Source: Perognathus longimembris pacificus
Lineage: Eukaryota; Chordata; Mammalia; Rodentia; Heteromyidae
Assembly: GCF_023159225.1 (NCBI RefSeq)
Contig: NC_063188.1
Coordinates: forward strand, 12,049,086-12,113,085
DNA length: 64,000 bases
Direction of reading: 5' to 3'
Position numbers and translations under genes: made by a program. Below the pieces are notes generated by a model. That model saw only the letters and a list, made by a program, of their open reading frames with translations. It had not been told where the DNA came from and made no database searches. Every line of letters begins with the position of its first letter. Positions within the stretch are counted from its first letter, which is position 1. Positions 55,560-64,000 of this stretch are shown here, in pieces.

Positions 55560-55900
55560 ATTTTCTGCATGTTATAATTTTTATCTTGTATTTTAAGCAC
55601 ATTAATTTTCCATATTTATGGTATATAATGTGATATTTCAATTGCATGTAAACAGTGTAGAATGATCAGATCAGGTAATTGGTATGCCCATTACCTCAAA
55701 CTTATACCATTTTTTCTTTGTGTTGGGAACATGAAAAGTCCTTTCCACCAGCTATGTTAACATATACAATAAATTGTTGTCAACCACAAATAGCTTGTTG
55801 TGCTATAGAGCATTAGATGTTATCTTTCTTATTTTTTTTTGTTATCTTTCTTATTAAGCTGTATCCTCAGGTCTGTTTATATCCTGTCTCTATCTCTTCT
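55560..55900 (+). repeat. Ancient L1 3'UTR-like relic
   Basis: GTGTAGAATGATCAGATCAG, GTATGCCCATTACCTCAAAC and TGTGTTGGGAACATG resemble L1M-type 3' text. It lies just after the DH exon. Confidence 0.55.
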
Positions 55901-55983
55901 ATCTCTTCACTTCCAGCTCAGACTCTGCTTAACCTCTATTCCTCTCTGAGATTAACTTTTTAGCTTCCACATATCTTGTACAT

Positions 55984-56226
55984 TTTTTTGTGTGCCAGTA
56001 CTGGGGCTTAAACTCAGAGCCTGGGTACTATCCCTTAGCTTTATTGCTCAAGGCTAGTGTTCTATGAGTTGAGCCACAGCAGCACTTCTGACTTTTTTTT
56101 TAGTAGTTAATTGGAGATAAGAGTCTCACAGACTTTCCTCCCTGGGCTAGTTTTGAATCATGATCCTCAGAACTCAGCCTTTTGAGTAGCTAGGATCACA
56201 AGTGTTGAGTCAGTAGTGCTCAGCTC
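55984..56226 (-). repeat. Composite SINE, reversed
   Basis: GCCAGTACTGGGGCTTAAAC ... GAGTAGCTAGGATCACAAGT. Confidence 0.86.
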
Positions 56227-56659
56227 TATCTTTTACATTTTAAAGTGATGTATCCAGTTTTATCACAGAGAAAAAGGACTTCCCTGTGCTTTTATTCAGA
56301 AAGCACATAAACTGGACATTACCATGCTCATTCTTACCCAAGCTTGCCAAAGAACTACCTCTTTTCCCTGCTCTGGGAATGGAAAGAGTATGGCATTTTG
56401 TGAATATTCTTGAGAGCATTTCAAGCTTGTTTCACTCTGGCAAACTGTGTGAATGACAATGAGATGTGAAAGTCTTTTTTAAAAAAACAAAATGTTCAAA
56501 ACTTATTTTGATCTGAAGCCTGAATTGAAAAGCTTAGTTTTCACTCAAGAAATCTATTTACCACCCATTTTTGGTACTTGTAGGCAAAGCATCTTTGGCA
56601 TTTATTTGCTATATATATTGATTATATTTCATTAGCAACGACGATCTGTAAGTCAAGTG
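56227..56659. other. Intronic sequence with no recognisable feature
   Basis: Nothing recognised. Confidence 0.55.
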
Positions 56660-56676
56660 GAAAATTCATCAGTCAG

Positions 56677-56882
56677 GGCTGGGAATATGGTCTAGTGGCA
56701 AGAGTGCTCGCCTCGTATACGTGAAGCCCTGGGTTCGATTCCCCAGAACCACATATATAGAAAAGGCCAGAAGTGGCGCTGCGGCTCAAGTGGCAGAGTG
56801 CTAGCCTTGAGCAAAAAGAAGCCAGGGACAGTGCTCAGGCCCTGAGTTCAAGCCCCAGGACTGGCAACAAAAAGAAAAAAAA
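56677..56882 (+). repeat. IDL-Geo SINE with 17-bp target-site duplication
   Basis: GAAAATTCATCAGTCAG (56660-56676) and GAAAATTCATTAGTCAG (56883-56899) differ at one base. Confidence 0.95.
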
Positions 56883-57058
56883 GAAAATTCATTAGTCAGA
56901 CCATACAGTGGAGGGCAAAGCTTCCCCCTCATGTTGTTAAGAGCTGACTTTTGTTGGATTATGTAGGTTTAGTATATTTTACTATTTCCCTTCCTTTTTC
57001 TAGATCTTGTTTGTTTAGGCACAATGTCTTGATTAATTTCTAACTTAGTGATTCTTAT

Positions 57059-57284
57059 TTTTGTACTGTTCCCCGAAGCTCAGGGCCTGGGTACTGTCTC
57101 TGCACATGTTTGCTAAAGGGTAATGCTCTACCAATTGAGCCATATCTCTATTTCCAGCCCTTTTGGTGGTTAATTAATGATAAGAGTCTCACAGGCTTTC
57201 CTGCCTGAGCTGACTTCAAACCACAATCCTCAGCTCTCAGCCTTCTGAATAGCTAGGATCACAGATGTGGAGCACTCGGCTGAT
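57059..57284 (-). repeat. Composite SINE with 14-bp target-site duplication, reversed
   Basis: TTAGTGATTCTTAT at 57045-57058 and 57285-57298. Confidence 0.9.
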
Positions 57285-57486
57285 TTAGTGATTCTTATGG
57301 CATTAAAGGAATCCTTTCTTCAGTAGGGAATATTTGGATGTGATCAACAATGAAGTGTTTTGTTGTTGTGTGTAATGCATAGTGTTCTGTGAATCATGTG
57401 GGGTTGGATGGGATCTCATTCTTCCATTGAGTCTAGTGCCCTGGGAGAACTGGATATCTCCACTGAAAAGAAACAAGTCTATTTGT

Positions 57487-57702
57487 GGGCTGATGGCTCA
57501 TGCCTGTACTCCTCTCAGGAGGCTGAGATCTGAGGATCCCGGTTTGAAGCCTCCCTGGGCAGAAAGTGTGAAAGTCTCATCTCCAATTCTACAGCCAAAA
57601 GCTGTACTCCAGGTATGGCTCAAGTGATAGGCCATAAGCAGAAAAGCTGAGGGTAAGCAACGCTGGCGCACGCGCGCTCACACACACACAAACACACACA
57701 CA
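57487..57702 (+). repeat. Composite SINE with (CA)n tail
   Basis: GGGCTGATGGCTCATGCCTG, CTCAGGAGGCTGAGATCTGA, ATGGCTCAAGTGATAG, ending CGCGCGCTCACACACACAC. Confidence 0.85.
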
Positions 57703-58361
57703 GAAATAGAAAAGAGAAAATAAAGTCAAGAGATGTTGACTGTCTTGCTTACCACATTCCATTAGAAGCTGACAGACCAGAGCCACCATGTCTCTTCCCA
57801 CGAAGTGTAATGCACTCTAGTTATAGACAGTGACAAATAGGAAAAAGAAAGTAAAACGATAATCCTGGAAGGGGACAGGTAATATTTCAAATGAGGGGGA
57901 GACTGGTTAGCAATCAAGAAACAGGGAGAAAGAAAAGAGGCTGGGCAGAAAAGGTGAGAGACCTGAGTCAGACCTGGACTGTTCCACTTTGCATTCATAA
58001 TACAGTTACAGTAAGTTTCCATGAGGCTGTCTCATCAGCACCCAGATCATTTGGGCAAAATGGAATGTTTATTGTCTGATTGAGAAGCTCTCAGTCGGGC
58101 TTCTGAAGCAGGTTATCACTGCTAGGACACAGAAGCAGTCAGGATGGCTGTCTGCAGCTTTGCTTTGGTCCTCATAATGGGGGTTTTCCAGCCTGTGGTT
58201 CAAGCGGGTATTATAGCAGAGGAGCTAGGACTTTTTTTGATGTTTGTTTGGGTCTCTCCTATTTTTACTGGTCAGCAAAAATTAATCTCTTGGAAATTTC
58301 CACCTCAGATTACATATTCTTAGTTTTCTCAAGGCTTATATTACAAGGAACACAAATATTA
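57703..58361. other. Intronic sequence with no recognisable feature
   Basis: Nothing recognised. Confidence 0.55.
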
Positions 58362-58588
58362 TGTTTTTGCCTGTCCTGGGACTTGAACTCTGGGCCTGAG
58401 CACTGTCCCTGAACTTTGGTGTTCAAGTTCTACCACTTGAGCACAGCTTCACTTCCAGCTCCTTTTGTAGCTCATTGGAGATCAGAATCTCATGGACATT
58501 CCTGTTTGGGCTGGCTTTCAACTGTGATCCTCAGATCTCAGCCTCCTGTGTAGCTAAGATTACTGGCATGAGCCACTGAACCTGGCCA
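58362..58588 (-). repeat. Composite SINE, reversed
   Basis: GTCCTGGGACTTGAACTCTG ... CATGAGCCACTGAACCTGGC. Confidence 0.87.
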
Positions 58589-59024
58589 CAATTACATTTA
58601 GCTTATGTGAGAGCTAGCAACATTTAACATCATAGTTACACAGATGTCATACATGCATATTCACTTAGTATTTGCCTTTGGAGTAAAACTTAGAGACTTT
58701 GGCTAGGGGAGATACAGGTATGAATGACTGACAAAAAGAAGAACTTTAGGGCTCTTACAAGTTAGGAAGGCAGTGCCAGTGAACTCAAATAGACTTGTTA
58801 TCATGTAATATATGCAATGTCCATTTGGTTCTATATATTACATAAAATAACATTTGCAGTCATTTTGCTTGCATACACTTACATACCGAGTAAGATTTTG
58901 CATAACACTTACATGAGGCTTAAACATATAGACTACATATTAGTATGTTAAATTTTAGTCACTTAGTATATGATTTTATATAAACAGATATTTAAATGAA
59001 CTATGGTTTATTTTAGGATTATAT
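58589..59024. other. AT-rich intronic sequence with no recognisable feature
   Basis: Nothing recognised. Confidence 0.55.
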
Positions 59025-59270
59025 ATTCTTTTTTATTTCCAGTCCTGGGGTTTGAACTCGGCCTGAACTCTGTCTCTGAGCTTCTTTTTCTCAAGGCTAG
59101 TGCTCTACCACTTGAGCCACAGCATCACTTCCAACCTTTTCTGAGTAGTTTATTAGAGATAAGAGTCTCATGGGAACTTTTCTGCTATGGCTGACTTTGA
59201 ACCTGACATCCTCAGATCTTAGCATCCTGAGTAGCTAGGATTACAGGTGTGAGTCACTGGCACTTGGATA
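59025..59270 (-). repeat. Composite SINE, reversed
   Basis: CAGTCCTGGGGTTTGAACTC ... GTGTGAGTCACTGGCACTTGG. Confidence 0.87.
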
Positions 59271-59839
59271 GCTATAGAACTACATATTCTTAAGGAGAAA
59301 GAATGTGTATAATACAATGGCCAGTGAAGCAAATCTGAAAAGTTTCTCCTCCAGCATGGTTAAATCCTTGCTTTCTGGAGCTAGACTGTTTTGGCTCAGT
59401 TTCTTTCTTTGCCATTCATTGCCTTGTAACTTTGGGTGACTGAATTAAGTTCTTTGTACCTGTGAAATGTAGACAGCAATGGTCTCTGTCTTATGAGGTC
59501 TTATTTGTAAAATGCTTACTTAAGTGTTCAGCACTGACCGATGAGGGCTGGCTCTTATTCTTATCACTTATTGTTTGGTATGAGAAGTGTGGAAAAGAAC
59601 ATTCTTTATACAAAGTCTTCAAATAAAATTGTTCAACTTGACTTAATTCAATTCCACTTCAAAAACAAATATCCAAAAAATGAGCACTATTTTTCTTCCT
59701 TTCTGCTTCCTTTCATGAAGAATCTTTTTGTTGGTATATGAGCATTTTAGTTCTGGAGAAAGATGGTCTTACTACTTTTTCTGTGCATTATTTGCGTGTA
59801 TATATCTTTTAGTTTGCTTTTCTAGATCCTATACCCAAA
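59271..59839. other. Intronic sequence with no recognisable feature
   Basis: Nothing recognised. Confidence 0.55.
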
Positions 59840-60060
59840 TATTTTTTGTGTGTGCTGATGGCTTGACCTCAGGGACTGGGTGTTGTCCCTGAGTTTCTTT
59901 GCTTAAGGCTAGCACTCTACCCTTTGAGCTACAACTACACTTACAGCGTTTTTGGTGATTAAATGGAGATAAGGGTCTCATGGACTTTGAACTGAAATCC
60001 TCAAATCTCAGACTGCTGAGTTGCTAGGATTACAGGCATGAGAAACCAGCACCTAGCCTC
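59840..60060 (-). repeat. Composite SINE, reversed
   Basis: T-run and TGTGTGTG, then GGCTTGACCTCAGGGACTGG to CATGAGAAACCAGCACCTAG. Confidence 0.85.
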
Positions 60061-60431
60061 ACAAAGGTTTTTTAATGCTTATTCCCAGCTATAGTGTATT
60101 TCTGTCTATTTAGACAGGTGTTGAGTACTTATTAATATTTCTTATGGCTTTGTAAAATACCAAAAATACCTAGGTGTCCTTTTATGATAACTGGTTATCT
60201 TTAGGATTATTATTCCTATTGTAGAAAAGGGAAATCAAGGAGAAAAGCATAAAGAAAATGCCTAAAGCCATAGATTTGGTGAAAATAAAAAAAAAAACCC
60301 TAAAAGTTAAAATACTGAGATTGTTTCCCCATATTTGTCAGATATTAGGACTCTTATCAGTTAACTAGACCACAATAGCATAGTTAAAGTCATCCTTAAA
60401 AATTAATTAAATGTATATGTGTTTTTTTCAG
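60061..60431. other. Intronic sequence before the DH exon
   Basis: No repeat recognised. It ends with the T-rich acceptor tract of the exon at 60432. Confidence 0.55.
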
Positions 60432-60527
60432 TCTGAGCTCTGTGGAGTTTACATCTTTACTGGGAAACTTTGAAGAAGTATGTACATTTCAACAGACACT
60501 CTGCCAAGCCTTGGAAGACTGTTCTAA
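60432..60527 (+). CDS. ARHGEF6: ARHGEF6 coding exon: DH domain, second part
   Basis: 96 bp. The first base completes Asn, then the product reads LSSVEFTSLLGNFEEVCTFQ followed by QTLCQALEDCS, about residues 277-307; the last two bases begin a Lys codon. It forms part of the early DH helical bundle, with the LLGNFEEV segment typical of PIX proteins. The acceptor is a T-run ending CAG and the donor GTAAGT. The downstream intron contains a CCCTAA-type telomere-like tract only about 60 bp after the donor. Confidence 0.96.
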
Positions 60528-60589
60528 GTAAGTCAGTCATATTTGTTAGGATGGCCAACTGAGAGTTGTTTTGGGGGGATTGTTTCCTT

Positions 60590-60611
60590 TTAACCCTAAC
60601 CCTAACCCTAT
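60590..60611. repeat. Short interstitial telomere-like repeat (CCCTAA)3
   Basis: TTAACCCTAACCCTAACCCT: a little over three perfect vertebrate telomere units, C-rich strand on +, starting 63 bp after the DH exon donor. Confidence 0.9.
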
Positions 60612-60987
60612 GCTTTGAATCCGGGCATTTGATACTTAGCATTTACTCTAGCCTTGATCCATTGTTCCAGAACCTAGTAACAATACAGAGAAAATGCACT
60701 AGGTGGTGGTGTTCACAATATCAAACCACTACATGTATATGAGGTCTCTATAGCTAGTAAATTTATATATGAAAACTCATGTTAATGTGCTGTTTCTGGT
60801 CAATATAAAAGTTATATAAGGTACTCACGATGGATGACAGCTTTAATATTGGCTAGACACCCTTGCCTATATTACAGATTACTTATAAAACTCATTCAGA
60901 TTATTCTGTTTCACAAGTCCTTCCTCCTTCCTCCCTTCCTCCCTCTGTTGTTGCTAACCCTCCTCCCTTTGTCTGTCCTCCCCACTC

Positions 60988-61063
60988 TTTCTGTTAGGAA
61001 TTGGATCCAGAGCCTTATGCATTTGAAGCAGGCTCTCTACCACTAAGCTCCACCCCCCAGCCT
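60988..61063 (-). repeat. Solo ID-type SINE monomer, reversed
   Basis: The minus strand reads GGCTGGGGGGTGGAGCTTAG, TGGTAGAGAGCCTGC and GGCTCTGGATCC. Confidence 0.78.
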
Positions 61064-62074
61064 CATTCGATTCTCTTTTAATCACTCCTATCATTGTATC
61101 CCTTATGTTATACTACATCCTAAATAGAAGAATGGAAAGCATAGCTTTATGTGAACCACAGCAGATTTCTGATGGCTGGTGTGCTGATTACTGAAGTGCT
61201 CAACATTATACTACAAAGTGGATTAGAATTGATCCCCTGGCAATATATTTCTGTTGCAAGATTAATTTTGCAAACAGGATATTTTGGAGAAATTGATTCC
61301 TTTCATCTATACTGGAAAATTGAGAATGATTTCTTGTTTCTTGAGCTCCTGGTGACATAGGTCATTATTCAGGGAAGAAGAAAAGATCTCACATTCAAAT
61401 GCCAGTAGGAATGTAGATAATATGGAAAGATACTTGCTAAGTGAAAAGGGCAGATTACAAACTAGATTTCTAATCCTTGTTGTTTTCATTTAATAGAGGA
61501 ACACATAGGATAAAATGCCCATGGAATGTGTCAAAATGGATGTAATAGTAGATACGATTGAATAGTGTGATTCTGAGTAACTTTTTTTTCTTTCTATGCC
61601 TTTCTGATTTTTTCTATAAATGAAAATGGGCAACTTGTAATTTTTAAAAATTAATTAAAAATGATGTGGTCAATCAGCGTAGCGCAACTACCAGGTCAAC
61701 CACACTATAATATTCTTTTATGGTATGTTGATTTGGAATTCACTTAGTTTTGCCTGCACTTGAACTTCAGATAAATTAACTGAATAATTTTAGCATGCCA
61801 AGCCAAACTTAAATATAACCATCTTAATAACAAATACCCCAACCAGTTAACTCAAAGTATCTGACCCTGCATATTAGAGTTTGGGGGCTAGAGTTGAAAT
61901 CAGTGGCTAAAAACATCTGCATTTCATGGATAGGATATTTCTAATATAGCTTTTGAAGAAAAATAACCACAAAACATTCAAAAGGTTTCCATGGTGCCAG
62001 CATTAATCGGAATAATCTTCTTTTATCTTTGGTTTCCTATTTTACATTTGGTGTTTCACCTGTTTTGCTTACAG
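61064..62074. other. Intronic sequence with no recognisable feature
   Basis: About 1 kb; no repeat recognised. It ends in the acceptor of the last exon in the window. Confidence 0.55.
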
Positions 62075-62197
62075 ATTTCCAGAAAACCAACACAAAGTGG
62101 GAGGTTGTCTGCTGAACCTCATGCCTCATTTTAAATCTATGTATTTGGCTTACTGCGCCAATCATCCTTCAGCTGTGAGTGTGCTCACTCAGCACAG
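62075..62197 (+). CDS. ARHGEF6: ARHGEF6 coding exon: DH domain, third part
   Basis: 123 bp. The first base completes Lys, then the product reads [34 protein letters not shown] and SVLTQH, about residues 309-348; the last two bases (AG) begin a Ser codon. This is the central DH region with the conserved YxxYCxNHPxA stretch of PIX exchange factors. The acceptor is TGCTTACAG and the donor GTAACT, a weaker donor than the others. Human has Asn where this sequence has Ser in SVLTQH. The next exon would start in phase 2 and is not in the window. Confidence 0.95.
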
Positions 62198-62522
62198 GTA
62201 ACTTTTCTCTCATTCAGCTTGCTTTTCCTGTTCTTGATGGCAGGAAGTAATTTATTACATGCACGGATATGCATTCATTGAACAAATAATTGATCGAATA
62301 CTCAAGGATTTCCTCAGGAAACATACATTCTTGATGGAAATACAGACATTCAATGAAACTCGAACATGTTTCAGAAATAGAATAGAGGATGTGGGGACAC
62401 TTGGCAATGTCGTGTTAACATAGTGGGGTGAGAAGTACGGGAATGGCCTACAAAGACTTTCCTTAAGCAAAATTCTGGTTAAATGGCATGGGTTAGCTTT
62501 TCATGTCCCAATTAATGTTTTC

Positions 62523-62745
62523 ATTCATTTTAATGCCAGTACTAAGGCTACAACTCAGGGTCTTGTGCTGTTCTTTAACTTTTTCACTCAAGATTGGTGT
62601 TCTCTCTACTTGTGGCTTTTGTTGCTTAATCGGAGATAAGAGTCACTTGGATTTATCTATAGTATGGGCTGGCCTTAAACTGTGATCCTCAGATTTCAGT
62701 CTCCTGAGTAGCTAGAACTACAAGCAGGAGCCACTAGCAACTGGA
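62523..62745 (-). repeat. Composite SINE with 16-bp target-site duplication, reversed
   Basis: CCCAATTAATGTTTTC (62507-62522) and CCCAATTGATGTTTTC (62746-62761) differ at one base. Confidence 0.9.
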
Positions 62746-63319
62746 CCCAATTGATGTTTTCTTAATCATAAATATTAATGCTTGTTAATTATATGTATCA
62801 ATTGGTTTCACTGTGACATACTGATACATGCATATAGCATACTTTTTAATTTTTTGGGTCAGGAATCAGTTGGCTATACATATGTTGATTTCTTTCTGCT
62901 TTTTTGTCTTCTATTCCATTGGTATATGCAACTCTTTTTATGTGTCTTTTTATTTATTGATTTGTGTGTGTCGAGTCATGCTGCTTTTGTTTCCATGGCT
63001 TTGTAATATCTAAAATCAGATACTATGATATCTATAGCATAAAGCTTCCCCCCAAGGATTACATAGCTATTCAGTGTCTGTTGTGATCCCCTATGAAGGT
63101 TATGATTATGTATTCTAGTTCTGTCAAGAATGTCATGGATGTATTGATGGGAATTGTATTGAATCTGTTAATTGCATTTGATTTTAAGAACACTAATTCT
63201 CCCTATCCATCAATATGTAAGGTATTTACGTCTTGTAGTATCCTCTTCAATTTCTTTCTTCCGTGTTTTATATTTTTTATCTCAGATATAATCACCTCCT
63301 TGGTTAGGCTCATTCCTAG

Positions 63320-63580
63320 TTTTTTTTTTTTTTTTTTTTTTGCCAGTCCTGGGGCTTAAACTCAGGGGCTGGGCTCTGTCCCTGGCATATTTGTGCTCAA
63401 GGCTAGCACTTTGCCACTTGAGCCACAGCTCCATTTCTAGGTTGGTTTTTTTTTTTTTTGGTGGTTAATTGGAGATAAGAGTTTCATAGACTTTCCTGCC
63501 GAGGCTGGCTTAGAACTGAAATGATCAGAACATCAGTCTTTTGAATATCTAGAATTACAGGCATGAGCCACACACCTGGA
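63320..63580 (-). repeat. Composite SINE, reversed, inside the ancient L1
   Basis: T-run, GCCAGTCCTGGGGCTTAAAC to TACAGGCATGAGCCACACAC. Confidence 0.87.
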
Positions 63581-63639
63581 TGTCTTTGGAGTTTTCTAAA
63601 TACAGAATCATATCACCTATAAACACAGTGATTATTATT

Positions 63640-63857
63640 GTTATTTGTGCAGGTCCTGGGGCTTGAACTCAGGGCCTCACCATTGTCCCTGAGCTTTGAG
63701 GCAGTGTCATTTCTGGTTTTATTTTTGGTGGTGGTGGTTCAGTGGAGATAAGGGTGTCATAATCGTTCCTGCCTGGGCTGGCTTGAAATGTGATCCTCAT
63801 ATCTCAGTTTCCTGAGTAGTTAGCATTACAAGTATGATCCATTGGTGCCTAGCTAAC
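63640..63857 (-). repeat. Composite SINE, reversed, inside the ancient L1
   Basis: GTCCTGGGGCTTGAACTCAG ... ATGATCCATTGGTGCCTAGC. Confidence 0.86.
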
Positions 63858-64000
63858 AAGGTAATTATTTAAGTCTATTTCTGTTTGGACTCATTTTATT
63901 TCTCTTGCCTGTTAAACCTGGCTAAAATTTCAAGTACTATGTTAAGTAAGAGTAGTCAGAGATGACACCTTTTTCTTGTTTCAGTTTTTCCCTATCCTGT

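Larger units (their letters stand above)
62900..64000 (-). mobile_element. Ancient L1 ORF2 remnant, reversed, split by two SINEs
   Basis: Pieces at 62900-63320, 63581-63640 and 63870-64000 follow reversed L1 ORF2 order: GTTTCCATGGCTTTGTAATA, GGGAATTGTATTGAATCTGT, GGAGTTTTCTAAATACAGAA, GTACTATGTTAAGTAAGAGT. No useful open frame remains. It continues past the window end. Confidence 0.75.

Overview
This is a vertebrate nuclear window, almost certainly from a rodent. It carries the middle part of one gene on the + strand. Seven short coding exons between 18216 and 62197 are bounded by AG/GT splice sites with matching phases. Together they encode the end of the calponin-homology (CH) domain, a Ser-rich linker, the SH3 domain, a second linker and the start of the DH domain of ARHGEF6 (alpha-PIX), a Rac/Cdc42 guanine nucleotide exchange factor. 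In human the gene is X-linked. The first CH-domain exons were not found, so 1..18215 is read as the preceding intron. The rest of the DH domain, the PH domain and the C-terminus lie beyond 64000. No other intact gene, tRNA, rRNA or CRISPR array was seen.

The introns are full of retroposons, which point to the lineage. The most regular family is a dimeric SINE. Its left half resembles the rodent ID element (tRNA-Ala type). Its right half is a second tRNA-like unit with box-A-like and box-B-like stretches. This is the architecture described for IDL-Geo SINEs of Geomyoidea (kangaroo rats, pocket mice, pocket gophers). A second, older and more diverged family joins the same right unit to a 7SL/B1-like left half; it is called 'composite SINE' below. 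Solo ID and B1-like monomers also occur. 5'-truncated L1 copies of several ages are present, most in reverse orientation to the gene.

Layout: 1-18.2 kb is SINE-rich intron with an L1 at 554-2121. At 18.2-22.4 kb are three exons (CH end, linker, SH3). At 22.4-31.5 kb is an intron with several target-site-flanked SINEs and an unexplained open segment at 29816-29920. At 31.5 kb is a 71-bp linker exon. A 23.6-kb intron (31590-55238) holds nested L1s, a likely SINE-L1 chimera, juxtaposed Tdh-like and zinc-finger-like pseudogene pieces, and an L1 with a 408-codon open 3' part of ORF2. At 55.2-62.2 kb are three DH-domain exons, with a short interstitial telomere-like repeat beside the second. From 62.2 kb to the end is intron with an ancient L1 split by SINEs.

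I found no new gene system. The most unusual observations concern retroposition: a SINE-L1 chimera, two tailless SINE fragments with long target-site duplications, and a SINE with extra 3' sequence. All similarity statements come from reading the sequence and remembered family features; no searches were run.
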